From contig CAZKCG010000018.1 in assembly GCA_964551445.1 (NCBI GenBank), positions 1 to 64,000 of the forward strand: a stretch of DNA of 64,000 nucleotides, in the 5' to 3' direction. This document shows, one piece after another, positions 1 to 9,190 of the stretch. Position 1 is the stretch's first letter, and each line of letters opens with the position of its first letter. Origin of the DNA: DAOPXV01 sp964551445. GTDB lineage: Bacteria > Muiribacteriota > UBA9980. A program made the translations under genes and the position numbers. The notes beneath the pieces were generated by a model. The model saw only the letters and a list, made by a program, of their open reading frames with translations, was not told where the DNA came from and searched no databases.

Positions 1-3000
1 GTTATTTCCTTCGGGACATAGTAGCCCTGCATCACGCCGTTTTCACGATAGGTAATTAAATCGAGATTAGAACCCGCTGCGGCGTCTTTATAGGTCTTAT
101 AGTTTATCGTTATCTTGTGACCTGACGCCGTATCGTATTCTTTAGCGTATTGACTCTCTACCTCGGCGGGCTGGATGTCGCCTTTTGAGAATGTACGCAT
201 AGCCTCGACCGTCTGCATCTTCGCATAGTTGATTTTATTCGCCGCTATCAACGATAAATCTTTCTTCATCGTCATAGCGATAGGGTCGTCAATGGCCTTC
301 TCTGTACCTCTCTGTATATGCTGTTGCGCGTTCGGGCCGTACTCTATCGAACCTGGCCCCTTGCCGTAATACTCGCCGACCATGAATGTCGTATAGTCAG
401 CGTTATTGGCCGCGAAGTCAGCGAGTGCATCGGCCTGTCCGCCTTTGCTTTTAAGCTCGTCGATAACATAGTTTTTACGGGTCTCGAACCAGTCCGCTAA
501 ACGCTGGTCGAGTATCTTTAATTTGTCTTTGGGTATGCTGTCTAAGTATTTAGTCATCTCGGCGACTTTGAAAGGGTTCTTGATACCGAAACGCTCGCCT
601 ACAATACGCCTTGCGGTTGCTACGTTCCGAAGATCAGCATAGGAAAGACCGTCAGCTTTCAGGGGTTCAAAGACGCCCTTATTTACTTCGTTCATGTAGC
701 CTTGCGCGTAGCTCGGCAGATAGAATATATCCTCTAAGTGTTTCTGTAAATGCTCTGCTGCTTGCCCTGCGAGTTTTCCGACGCCTACTACCCTGTCGTA
801 TATCGGTGAGAACACATCGACGAACTCACGGCGCATCATTGCGCCCGGTGTTTCAGCTTTTTTCTTTGATTCCTGTTTGATGGACTGTTCTTGTTTCCCG
901 ACATCCTCGAGCATCTTCCCCATCTTCGCCGCTATTACAGGGTCGCCGACTGTGGCTTTGCGGTCGAGTGAGTAAGGTTCGGATTTGCCGAAAATGGCTT
1001 CGTAGGCGTTCTGCAAGGTTCCAGCGCCGAGAGCGGAGAGCTTAGAACCCGACGGCGTTAGCTTATCGGGTCTTGTTTTTAAAGCGTCTTGAAGTTCTGC
1101 GTCTTTAGCTACTCCGCCGCCGTAACGCTTACCGCCTATCGTTGGCATAGGTTTACCAGAAACAGCCTCACCGAAACCTGAACGAACAGGCATAACGACG
1201 CTATATGTCTGGCCTTCTTGATCGAAACGCGCTGGGCCTTCTGGTTTGTTACCGAAATTAATATCGATAGGTTTATTGTTTATTATGGCGTCTTGTAAAA
1301 ACTTAGCATCAAAATGACGCGCCTCCATAGAGTCAGTATCAGCCTTGATATTAGTTGTCACGCCATTAATAACGAGCTTACCGTCTGTGATTTTCAGCTC
1401 GATATACTGCATCGGTTTCAACTGGTCAAGGTATGTTTTCGCATTTTTTAATTGAGTTGCTTCCGACGCCTCGCCACCAGCCGTAATATCAAGTCCTATA
1501 CCCTTGAGGTCAGGTGCTTTAATATCTGACTTAATAGACTCAGTTAAGAACGATTTGAACGCAGCAGGGTTGTTTATAGTAACAATCGGGCCTTTGCCTT
1601 TTGGTATTACATTGCCCGCCATCTCCGTGCCTATCGGTCTTCCGACGGCACTTGATTCAACGCGCTCTATGCGGGGATTAAGTTTCGATCTGTAAGCCTC
1701 GAATGGATAGAAGCCGTCTTTAGCGTCCGTCGGCAGCGTAAATAGACGCTTACCGTCTGTGATGTATGCCCTTCCGCCTTCGACATTAACGCCGCTGTAT
1801 GCGGGTCTTGATTTGTCTATGTCAAATGACGACGCAACTTTCATTATACTTTCGATACTGTTAAGTTCCGTCGCGCTCGCTTTATCTTTGCCTTTAGTGA
1901 TTTTGATAGGTTCGGACTGAGGTTGTGCTACTGGTGCGACCGCTTGCGTCAATCTTTCATTCACGACTGCTTTGGCTTTGATTTCACCATCTTTTGCTTG
2001 TAAATCTTTATCGAAAATATAAGACTGACCACGGCTACTGATTAAATTAACCGCTTCGTCTATCGCTTCTTTGCGAGTGTTATACTCTCCGAATACCTCG
2101 GAGTTTGTTTTTTTATCATCTAAAAAACTATCTTTGATGATTTGAATACCGTTTCTTTTTTTGCCGCCGGTATAACCTTCTTCGGGCGTTAAGAGACGAT
2201 AAACAATACTTTTCATGGCTGGTGTTCCGTCTGACCTTTTTTCACTTGCGCTTTCAGCGGTCAGAAGATTGTTTTGTTTTTCACTGTCGTATTTGTACAG
2301 GTCTTTTATTTCCTGCCCGTTTGTGGGTACGGTTTCAACTGATTTATCATTTATCCCGAGCTTGCGTCTCTCGCTTTCAACGCTTCTTTGATACATCCCT
2401 AACTCGTCGGGCGATAGTTTTCTACCGTTGAACGTGCCTGTCCTTAATATGTTTTCACCTTCGGCGAGACTGTTTTTGATTTCTTGTCTTCTCACAGGGT
2501 CCGTTATAGGAGCCTTTGCCTGCAACTCAGGATACTCGGCGAGAACTTCGGGCGGAATATCTTTCCCCTCTGCAAGAGCGTGTTTTATTACGTCGAAATG
2601 CCGAGCAGGTTTTTTCAAACCCTCTCCAATATCAATATCTTTCAAACCCATTTTCAACCACTCTTTACGAGCGAGTAAATCACTCAATACTTTTTCGTGG
2701 CCCTTCGACGACGTAACGCGAGAGTATTTATCACCGCCACCGGTGCCTTGAGCGTTAGCGCGTGTCTTTTCGAATTCTTGATTCCACTCGTCAGATGTCA
2801 TCTGCCAAGGTTCTTTGACTGCCGATGTTTTATTCACGCCGCCTTTTGACTGTTCAGGATAATACTTATGTATTTCAAGTGCGTCTTTGACCGCGTTTTT
2901 CTTGTCAGCGATGCCCGAAACATTATTCCTTGACTGCGCCCGACGCTGTGAGTTTCCTTGCATCGAGGATGTTTTTTCAACGGCCCTCAAATGCGAACCT

Positions 3001-5912
3001 GTCGCCTTCTCTAATTCTTTCGTAGAGGCGTCGAACATTTTGTTGAGTTCTTTTTCAGTATAGTTTTTCGCTAATGTTTGTGACCAAGTGTTATAATCTG
3101 TATATTTCCATTGAGGCGTTTCAACTGCCGAGGATTTCTCGGTAGTTGGTTTCAAGTCAGGATACTCAGCGAGGACTTCGGGCGGCACAGACTTGCCGTC
3201 AAGGTATGCTTTTGTTACTTCCGCGCCGTGTTCTTGTTTTATAGCCTTATCGAACCGCTCTCTAACTAACGCTAAGTTATCAGGCGTGTTTATTTCCGTA
3301 GCTTTTAAGTTTTCGACGAGTGACGATACTGGTTTTTTATCGATACCGAGCATCGTAAAGTCTTTCTTGCCGTCAAGTATCTCTTGTGAAAACTCTTTGT
3401 TTGTCATTTGCCAAGGTTCTTTAGTTTCGACGGTTTGAGCAGGTTCCTTCCGCCACTCAATACCCTTTTTATCGAGTAGGCGTCTTGCTGCTTGCACGGC
3501 TGCTTTTTCATCCATGCCGTTAGCAGTTTCGATTAGTTTTTCTATCCTTGTCGGCGGTCTTATTTCGCCGCTCTCAACTTTCTGATTGTATTCAGTTCTT
3601 AACTTATCACGCTTTTCGATTAGTTCTCTGTCTTTAGCGGCCTGTCTTTCGACTAACTTTGATTTTATATTAGCGGGTATGTTTTTATGTAACGCCGGTT
3701 CCCCGATATCCTGACGACTTGCGCCGTTTGTCGATAGATAAGTTTCTTCATCTATAACCTTTGGAGTTGTTTTCTCGGCTTCCCGTGCTATCTTAACTGC
3801 TTTGTGTACTGCCTCATCCGCTGTACCTTCCCAACGAGACCAGTTCATATCGTTAGGGCGTTTATTGTTGTGTTTAGTTATATTTTCACGGGCTGATTTC
3901 AAAGCGATTTCTGCTGCTTCATCTATGGTTTTACCTTCGGACAATGCTCTTTTGAAATTAAGAACAGCCCCTTCTCTCATACGATACTCGACACCGGCGG
4001 AGCCGACGGCTAATCCCTTGCCGCCTTCGTATGGTTTGGCTAATGTACTGTATTGATAAGCGAGGGCGTTAAGTTGGTCATCTATTGAGGTTTGCTCAGG
4101 AGTAGGTTTCGTATCCTGTTTCGCAACTTCTTTCTGGATAGTAACTTCTTCACGCACTGCTTGAAGAAGCTCCGGGCCTTTCAATCCTTCGGCCTTCTTT
4201 TCAGCTACGATCTGAGGGATTGACTTAGTTATAATAGCTTCCGGGGCTTGTTTACTCTCAATGGTCATACCGGGTTTAGGAATGTTAAGAGGTTCGAAAG
4301 ATTGTGAGCGTTCTGTTTCGGCATTTAATATCAAAGGTTTGTTTTTGGTATTTCTTATTTCCCGCGCTTTTTGTCTATATTCATCCGACTTTTGTTTATC
4401 GCCGAGGTCGCCTAAATTATCTTGAATGTCTGCCGCTCTATCGGAATTCTCTGCTCTTTTTTCTATATTTTGATTTTGTTCTTCTTGTAATAACCCTATT
4501 TTCGATTTGAAAGGTATCGATTGCGTGGTTGTCGGCGTTTCGATAACAGGTTTCACATCACTCTGTTTTGTCAAAAAGTCAGTAGTAGTCTGCTGATTAT
4601 CGGGCTGCATTACAGTAGCCGCTAAGTCCTCGGCACTCATGCCCTTCGGTTGAATGGCCAATAAATCAGGCGGTTGAGTTCGAGGTGCTATGTCTCTATA
4701 AGGCGGTATTACTTCCGCTGGCTGTTCACTCGGGGTATAGCCGAATCGCTGCATCGTTAGTGCGTCGTTCTTAGCTTTCAACGCTGTTCTTGCAGATGTT
4801 ATATCTTCACCGGCCATATGTCTTTTAGCGAGCGCGTCGGCTTCTGCTTTGATCTCTGGCGTCTGTGCTTCAATCTTCCCGCTGTCGTCGAGGACGAGCG
4901 AGGATAATTTATTGAGTTCCGCTCTGGCTTTAAATGGCTTAACTGCTAACCCTGCTGTATGCGTTCCCATGAGTCCCGCAAGTGCGAGATTAAACGCGCC
5001 CTCTGCGGGTGCTTCCATAAACTTCTTAACAGTTACAGGGTCTTGAGATAATAAGCCCCACGCTGTTTTCAAACCCTCATAAGGTATTCCGAGATATATT
5101 TCTTTCGCGGTCTGCGGTAGTTCGCTCTCGCCGATCACAGATTTGAATTTCTCTGTGAACTGGTCGAACGGGATAGCGTCGGGGTACTTTGCCTTAAACG
5201 CGCCGTCGCTTAACTTTTGGCTATCGCTCAGGAACTTATTAGTCATAGCCTTTTCGACCATTTCGGGATATTTTGTTACGAGCGTTTTACCCGATGCCGT
5301 CTTAACCGGAACCGCAGTTCTTGAACTTGTCGGCCCGATTGCGTCTGCTGCTATTTCTTCATAAGACTTGCTTTTCTTCTCGAACCCTTGTCTTGTAGCT
5401 TCTTTCAGGATTGTGCTTAACCCTGAAACTGTATCAGCGATTATATTGGCCGATTGTGCTAAGTTATGTTCGGCCTCTGGACTGATCGCGCCGACTTCTC
5501 GTAACCCTATACCGCCTATCTTAACGCCCTCTGTTGCAAGTTTAGTAGCGTAATCAGGCAGCATCGTTCCCACTTGTACGGTCGCTGCTGGCAGGTTATC
5601 GATAAACTTCTTTGCGAACTCTTTACCCGGTATCGGAGTTGCGACAGGGGTATTTGAAATAAAAGGAATACCGGCCTGTGGCGCAGCTATCCCGCTCTCA
5701 CCTTTGAAATCTGGTTGCTGTGTAGAAGGCTGCGAGAAATCAGGAAAGTATGTAGTCAACTTCTGCGCCATAGTTAAATCAGGTTCTATTACAGGCGCGG
5801 CCTTATCGATGGGTTGTTCATCATCCCATGTTATATTAGATTTAGGATTCTCATTGTCCCATGTTATGATAGGTTTTTTAGTTTCTTCATCATCCCAAAC
5901 TATATTAGCCAT
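1..5912 (-). CDS. Giant phage polyvalent/ejected virion-type protein (partial, 3' end outside window)
   Basis: An uninterrupted reading frame of 1,970 codons starts at an ATG (5912) that shares one base with the TAA of the upstream gene and is still open at position 1. Residues 1-50 hold three short repeats of the type I-x-W-D-(D/N)-E. Two copies of a module beginning PWQMT and ending PPEVLAEYP occur at about residues 830-920 and 1034-1125; the PPEVLAEYP signature is common in phage and plasmid 'large polyvalent proteins'. Residues about 1350-1577 resemble a DNA sliding clamp, with a RPAYSGV/TDGKRLF start and a VVMPVR end. No signal peptide or membrane segment is seen. It is the last visible gene of the virion module, after two Ala/Gln-rich internal-protein candidates, which fits a protein packaged in the head and injected with DNA. 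Giant size, position and domains are observed; the ejected role is inference. Confidence 0.8.
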   Translation of the reverse strand, partial: MANIVWDDEETKKPIITWDNENPKSNITWDDEQPIDKAAPVIEPDLTMAQKLTTYFPDFSQPSTQQPDFKGESGIAAPQAGIPFISNTPVATPIPGKEFAKKFIDNLPAATVQVGTMLPDYATKLATEGVKIGGIGLREVGAISPEAEHNLAQSANIIADTVSGLSTILKEATRQGFEKKSKSYEEIAADAIGPTSSRTAVPVKTASGKTLVTKYPEMVEKAMTNKFLSDSQKLSDGAFKAKYPDAIPFDQFTEKFKSVIGESELPQTAKEIYLGIPYEGLKTAWGLLSQDPVTVKKFMEAPAEGAFNLALAGLMGTHTAGLAVKPFKARAELNKLSSLVLDDSGKIEAQTPEIKAEADALAKRHMAGEDITSARTALKAKNDALTMQRFGYTPSEQPAEVIPPYRDIAPRTQPPDLLAIQPKGMSAEDLAATVMQPDNQQTTTDFLTKQSDVKPVIETPTTTQSIPFKSKIGLLQEEQNQNIEKRAENSDRAADIQDNLGDLGDKQKSDEYRQKAREIRNTKNKPLILNAETERSQSFEPLNIPKPGMTIESKQAPEAIITKSIPQIVAEKKAEGLKGPELLQAVREEVTIQKEVAKQDTKPTPEQTSIDDQLNALAYQYSTLAKPYEGGKGLAVGSAGVEYRMREGAVLNFKRALSEGKTIDEAAEIALKSARENITKHNNKRPNDMNWSRWEGTADEAVHKAVKIAREAEKTTPKVIDEETYLSTNGASRQDIGEPALHKNIPANIKSKLVERQAAKDRELIEKRDKLRTEYNQKVESGEIRPPTRIEKLIETANGMDEKAAVQAARRLLDKKGIEWRKEPAQTVETKEPWQMTNKEFSQEILDGKKDFTMLGIDKKPVSSLVENLKATEINTPDNLALVRERFDKAIKQEHGAEVTKAYLDGKSVPPEVLAEYPDLKPTTEKSSAVETPQWKYTDYNTWSQTLAKNYTEKELNKMFDASTKELEKATGSHLRAVEKTSSMQGNSQRRAQSRNNVSGIADKKNAVKDALEIHKYYPEQSKGGVNKTSAVKEPWQMTSDEWNQEFEKTRANAQGTGGGDKYSRVTSSKGHEKVLSDLLARKEWLKMGLKDIDIGEGLKKPARHFDVIKHALAEGKDIPPEVLAEYPELQAKAPITDPVRRQEIKNSLAEGENILRTGTFNGRKLSPDELGMYQRSVESERRKLGINDKSVETVPTNGQEIKDLYKYDSEKQNNLLTAESASEKRSDGTPAMKSIVYRLLTPEEGYTGGKKRNGIQIIKDSFLDDKKTNSEVFGEYNTRKEAIDEAVNLISSRGQSYIFDKDLQAKDGEIKAKAVVNERLTQAVAPVAQPQSEPIKITKGKDKASATELNSIESIMKVASSFDIDKSRPAYSGVNVEGGRAYITDGKRLFTLPTDAKDGFYPFEAYRSKLNPRIERVESSAVGRPIGTEMAGNVIPKGKGPIVTINNPAAFKSFLTESIKSDIKAPDLKGIGLDITAGGEASEATQLKNAKTYLDQLKPMQYIELKITDGKLVINGVTTNIKADTDSMEARHFDAKFLQDAIINNKPIDINFGNKPEGPARFDQEGQTYSVVMPVRSGFGEAVSGKPMPTIGGKRYGGGVAKDAELQDALKTRPDKLTPSGSKLSALGAGTLQNAYEAIFGKSEPYSLDRKATVGDPVIAAKMGKMLEDVGKQEQSIKQESKKKAETPGAMMRREFVDVFSPIYDRVVGVGKLAGQAAEHLQKHLEDIFYLPSYAQGYMNEVNKGVFEPLKADGLSYADLRNVATARRIVGERFGIKNPFKVAEMTKYLDSIPKDKLKILDQRLADWFETRKNYVIDELKSKGGQADALADFAANNADYTTFMVGEYYGKGPGSIEYGPNAQQHIQRGTEKAIDDPIAMTMKKDLSLIAANKINYAKMQTVEAMRTFSKGDIQPAEVESQYAKEYDTASGHKITINYKTYKDAAAGSNLDLITYRENGVMQGYYVPKEI

Positions 5913-7042
5913 TATTTCATCCATCCTTTTCGACCATTAGCATCTATAATTCTGCGACCCATTACGGGGTCGGTTTCACCAGTAAATTGTATTGTCGGTT
6001 CTTGCGGTTGCTGAATTGCGTTCTTAGCTGGATTTGCTGGTTGCGTAACTGATTGTCCGCCCGTCGGAGGAGTCATAGTTTGCTGTGTATTTACATTCTG
6101 CGAGTTCGCGTTTTGTTTCGCTGCCTTATCGGCGTTCCTATATTCACGCGAGGTCATAAGTGCCATATTAGACGATTTATCGAATGCCGCTTTATACTCC
6201 GCCCGTTTTTCTTCGTCGTATAAATTCGGGTCGTCCATTTTATTTCTATAATAATGTGCGTCTTTAACGGCTTCGGTATGCGCCATATCTAAAGTTTTAT
6301 CCGCCGCTTTCTCGTCTTTGAAACGCTTGTGAACCGCCGCTACATAAGCCGTCGCCTGATACCCTTTCAACCCCATATTAAGCGCGTTCTGATTCGCTAT
6401 TGAGTTTCGGGCGTCGCTTTCACTTGTACCGGGATGTTTTGCGACCCATTCTTTCGCGCCTTGGTCGATAGCCATTATTTTGTCGTCCGATAGTATGTTT
6501 TGGGCTACGGCACCGCGCCCCGGACTGTTACCGGTATGTCCTACATGTTCAGACCGCTTCCCGTATAACTCGGCTTGCGCGTTTCTCGCGGTCGTTTGGG
6601 CTTCGATATTTTTAATCTGCGCCTGTGAACTCGGTAAATTTTCTTTGTAATCAATCTCTTTCAACTGGTTCTGCAAGCGTCTGTCGTCTTCGATTGCTGA
6701 TTGTTTAGCCATCTCCGCTGCCTTCGCTACCATTTCGGCCTGTTTAACTTCCGCTTCGCTCTGTGCTATCTTGTTATTATAGTTATTACGCAATGCCTCG
6801 CCGAGTCCAGCAGCTAGACCGAAGCCACCGGCACCGCCGTTGAACTGCGGGGCCATTGCGCCTTTGAGTTTTGGAATAATAACGGGTTCGGTAGTCGGTG
6901 CTTTCTGCATATTAGATTGAGTTCTAGCGAGATTGGCATCTATTTCAGGAGTAACGGCACCCGTCGGCATACCGCTCAAGCCCATTATCTGCGCTAACAT
7001 TTGTTTAGTTACAGCTTGTGTTAAATTATTAGTAGTGTCCAT
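5912..7042 (-). CDS. Putative internal virion protein, Ala/Gln-rich
   Basis: 376 residues of unknown family. The protein has no signal peptide. Its middle (about residues 85-160) is a charged, Ala/Glu/Gln-rich helical stretch likely to form a coiled coil, and its C-terminal third is rich in Asn, Gln, Thr and Pro. It sits between a similar Ala/Gln-rich protein upstream and the giant protein downstream, with stop and start codons sharing one base (TAATG), so the two are probably translationally coupled. In podoviruses the positions just before the largest virion gene usually encode internal core or ejection proteins; that role is inferred from location and composition only. Confidence 0.6.
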   Translation of the reverse strand: MDTTNNLTQAVTKQMLAQIMGLSGMPTGAVTPEIDANLARTQSNMQKAPTTEPVIIPKLKGAMAPQFNGGAGGFGLAAGLGEALRNNYNNKIAQSEAEVKQAEMVAKAAEMAKQSAIEDDRRLQNQLKEIDYKENLPSSQAQIKNIEAQTTARNAQAELYGKRSEHVGHTGNSPGRGAVAQNILSDDKIMAIDQGAKEWVAKHPGTSESDARNSIANQNALNMGLKGYQATAYVAAVHKRFKDEKAADKTLDMAHTEAVKDAHYYRNKMDDPNLYDEEKRAEYKAAFDKSSNMALMTSREYRNADKAAKQNANSQNVNTQQTMTPPTGGQSVTQPANPAKNAIQQPQEPTIQFTGETDPVMGRRIIDANGRKGWMK

Positions 7043-7051
7043 ACTCCCTCC

Positions 7052-8242
7052 CTATTTACCAAGTGCTTTCGTGAAAAGGCCGCTGAATAACGAGCCTATA
7101 TCTTTCTGTTTGTTCGCATAGTTCGCATTGGCCTGATTGAAGATATCCGTACTCGCTTGCGTCGCGTTCGCTGAGGCTTGGTTCCCGGACGCCGCTGTTT
7201 TATATGGAAGCTCGGCGAGATCGAGAAAGTTAGCTTTCTGATTCGCACGGTTCGCGTTACCAAGACCGAGATTAAGCAGAGCGTTATTTTCGACCTGATC
7301 GCCGAGCGCTTTCTTCTGGTTCATTACCGTAGCGTATAGTTGATTTTTATTTATACCTGCGTTCTGGACTTGTTGTTGCTGATTAACTACCCCCGCGTCG
7401 CGGTTATTTGCGAGTTGCCCCGCTGCCGCTGCTGACGATGCCATGTTATTTCCGATGGTCCCGATACCTTGCGCCGCGTTGGTCTTTCCAGCGAGTGCGT
7501 CCATGATTTGCTTTTCTCTCGCTACTTCTGCGTCGTATGTGGCGGTTTGAAGATTATTACCGAGGTTACGGTTAGTCACGCTATTTACATCGTTAACTAC
7601 CGTTGACATACCAAGACCGCGAGATGCGAGGTCTGCTGCGTTCTGTTCACGTTCGGCCTGTGCCGCCGCGTTTAACTTACTTGCGGCCCTGCCGTATATC
7701 GCATCGTAAAGCGAATTCGCGCTCGTGTCCGATGCTTGCGTATCATACTGCCCTATGGTGTTTTTGAGTAAGTCGATGGCCTGTTGCTGATTGCCGCCCT
7801 TACCGATTGAATCCATTATGGCTTTTATCGCCGCGTCCTGATCGTTCGTGTTCAGTTTATTTATTTTATCGATAGTATTCTGTTGATCGTTGTAGCCCTC
7901 AATCTTTGTGGGGTCTTTGAACTGTTCGTTATTCGTGTCGTTGAGCTGTTTGAATTGGTCCGAGAGCATTACGACTTGCGGAACAGCACTATCAAAAGGC
8001 GTAAGATATGTCTGCGCCCCGGCGTTGACGATATTGGTATTATTCGGGTCACTGGCGTTTTTTTGTGCTTGCGCTATTTCTTCGGGCGAGGCAACCTGTG
8101 CTGCTATCGCCGCGTCATCGCCAGCGTCTATATATGCTCGTGGATTTACTTTTCTGTATTCAATAAGTTTTTCTTTCGGAACATAGGTCTGTGTTTTTTC
8201 GTCGTACCATACCCGGTTTCCGTCTTTTGTTATCCAAGCCAT
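7052..8242 (-). CDS. Putative internal virion protein
   Basis: 396 residues with no recognised catalytic motif. The first 30 residues (MAWITKDGNRVWYDEKTQTY) look like a short WW-type or beta-hairpin segment with two conserved tryptophans. The rest is Ala/Gln/Asn-rich and predicted helical, with a hydrophobic-poor repetitive pattern typical of phage core proteins. It lies 1 nt downstream of the preceding gene's stop and 9 nt upstream of the next gene, inside the virion operon. I infer a structural or ejected role from operon position; the sequence itself does not prove it. Confidence 0.6.
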   Translation of the reverse strand: MAWITKDGNRVWYDEKTQTYVPKEKLIEYRKVNPRAYIDAGDDAAIAAQVASPEEIAQAQKNASDPNNTNIVNAGAQTYLTPFDSAVPQVVMLSDQFKQLNDTNNEQFKDPTKIEGYNDQQNTIDKINKLNTNDQDAAIKAIMDSIGKGGNQQQAIDLLKNTIGQYDTQASDTSANSLYDAIYGRAASKLNAAAQAEREQNAADLASRGLGMSTVVNDVNSVTNRNLGNNLQTATYDAEVAREKQIMDALAGKTNAAQGIGTIGNNMASSAAAAGQLANNRDAGVVNQQQQVQNAGINKNQLYATVMNQKKALGDQVENNALLNLGLGNANRANQKANFLDLAELPYKTAASGNQASANATQASTDIFNQANANYANKQKDIGSLFSGLFTKALGK

Positions 8243-8243
8243 G

Positions 8244-8828
8244 TTATTTCACCGTCCCTTTAGCGAGTAACGCCGCGTCGTCTGCCGCTTGTTTCTGTCG
8301 CCTGTATGCGTCGAGCATATCCGTAGTTATTTGTCCGTTTGCAAGTTTATTTTGCGCAGTGATAAACTCCGGGTCGGTTCTATATTTGTCGAGAGCGTTG
8401 AACGCTGCTTGTCCTTGATTCATGTCTTTGAAACTATTATCGCCACGGCTCTTGAAGAAATTGTTTAACGCTATGGCTTTTTCTAATTCAGAGTTGGAAA
8501 CGAAATTGCTAACAGGCGTTTGAGTTTGCGCGGTCGTCGTTGGTTGCGCCGTCGTCTGCGCGTTAACTGTGGCGTTTATAGCTTCGGGAGTGTATGGCGT
8601 CCTATTCTGGATAGCCAACATTGCGGCGTTGAAACGGTTCTGATTCTTCTTGAAAACTTCCGGGTCGAGATATTTCATTGCATTTTCATAACCCGCCTTA
8701 CCTAAATTGATAAGCGGCGTCTGCATCTGCTTCTGCGCTTCGGTCATTGTGGTTTCGGGTGCTACTTGCTGATAAGATGGCGCATCACCACCGAATAGCG
8801 AACCGAAAATACCGTCTAAAAAACCCAT
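8244..8828 (-). CDS. Hypothetical virion protein with Gly/Phe-rich amphipathic N-terminus
   Basis: I place the start at the ATG at 8828 (MGFLDGIFGSLFGG), which has an AAGGAG Shine-Dalgarno site 8 nt upstream; a GTG nine bases further up is less well placed. The protein is then 194 residues. The N-terminus is an amphipathic Gly/Phe/Leu segment, similar in style to the N-termini of many podoviral internal proteins that contact membranes. The remainder is Gln/Ala/Thr-rich and helical. It lies between the signal-peptide-bearing group (right) and the internal-protein group (left). Function unknown; a structural or ejected protein is the best guess. Confidence 0.6.
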   Translation of the reverse strand: MGFLDGIFGSLFGGDAPSYQQVAPETTMTEAQKQMQTPLINLGKAGYENAMKYLDPEVFKKNQNRFNAAMLAIQNRTPYTPEAINATVNAQTTAQPTTTAQTQTPVSNFVSNSELEKAIALNNFFKSRGDNSFKDMNQGQAAFNALDKYRTDPEFITAQNKLANGQITTDMLDAYRRQKQAADDAALLAKGTVK

Positions 8829-8843
8829 AACTATCACTCCTTA

Positions 8844-9188
8844 TCAATTATTTAATATCGTAAATAAACTTATTTGAAGGTCAGAAGCCGCTGCGCCGTC
8901 TAACGTAACCGTAACTTGATTCCCGATAGGAACCGCCGAAAGCAAGTGTCTTGCGGTCGATGTGTTGATAGTCGCTAAAATCGGAGAAGTTACTTCGCCC
9001 GGGAAGTCGAAAGTCTGCGAGGTATTCCCTGCCAAAAATGTGACCGCTTTCATTTGAATTGAGTCGAAGTTAGCCTTGATATTCTGCAAATTGTAGTCGT
9101 TAGGAAGTGGGATGACCTGTTGGAACGCCCACGCTTGAACGCTGTGCATTAGGAATATGATTGCGAGAATCGTTATCAATTTTTTCAT
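8844..9188 (-). CDS. Small secreted protein in virion module
   Basis: 114 residues starting with a textbook Sec signal peptide: Lys-Lys at the N-terminus, a hydrophobic core (LITILAIIFLMHSV) and a cleavage site after AWA (about residue 21). The mature part of about 93 residues is Thr/Ser-rich and probably all-beta. The start follows an AGGTAATT spacer and overlaps no other gene; the stop of the upstream beta-propeller-like gene is 2 nt away. Such a small secreted beta protein next to tail genes could be a stabilising or receptor-facing subunit. The family is not recognised. The signal peptide is seen directly; the virion role is inferred from the operon. Confidence 0.65.
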   Translation of the reverse strand: MKKLITILAIIFLMHSVQAWAFQQVIPLPNDYNLQNIKANFDSIQMKAVTFLAGNTSQTFDFPGEVTSPILATINTSTARHLLSAVPIGNQVTVTLDGAAASDLQISLFTILNN

Positions 9189-9190
9189 AA

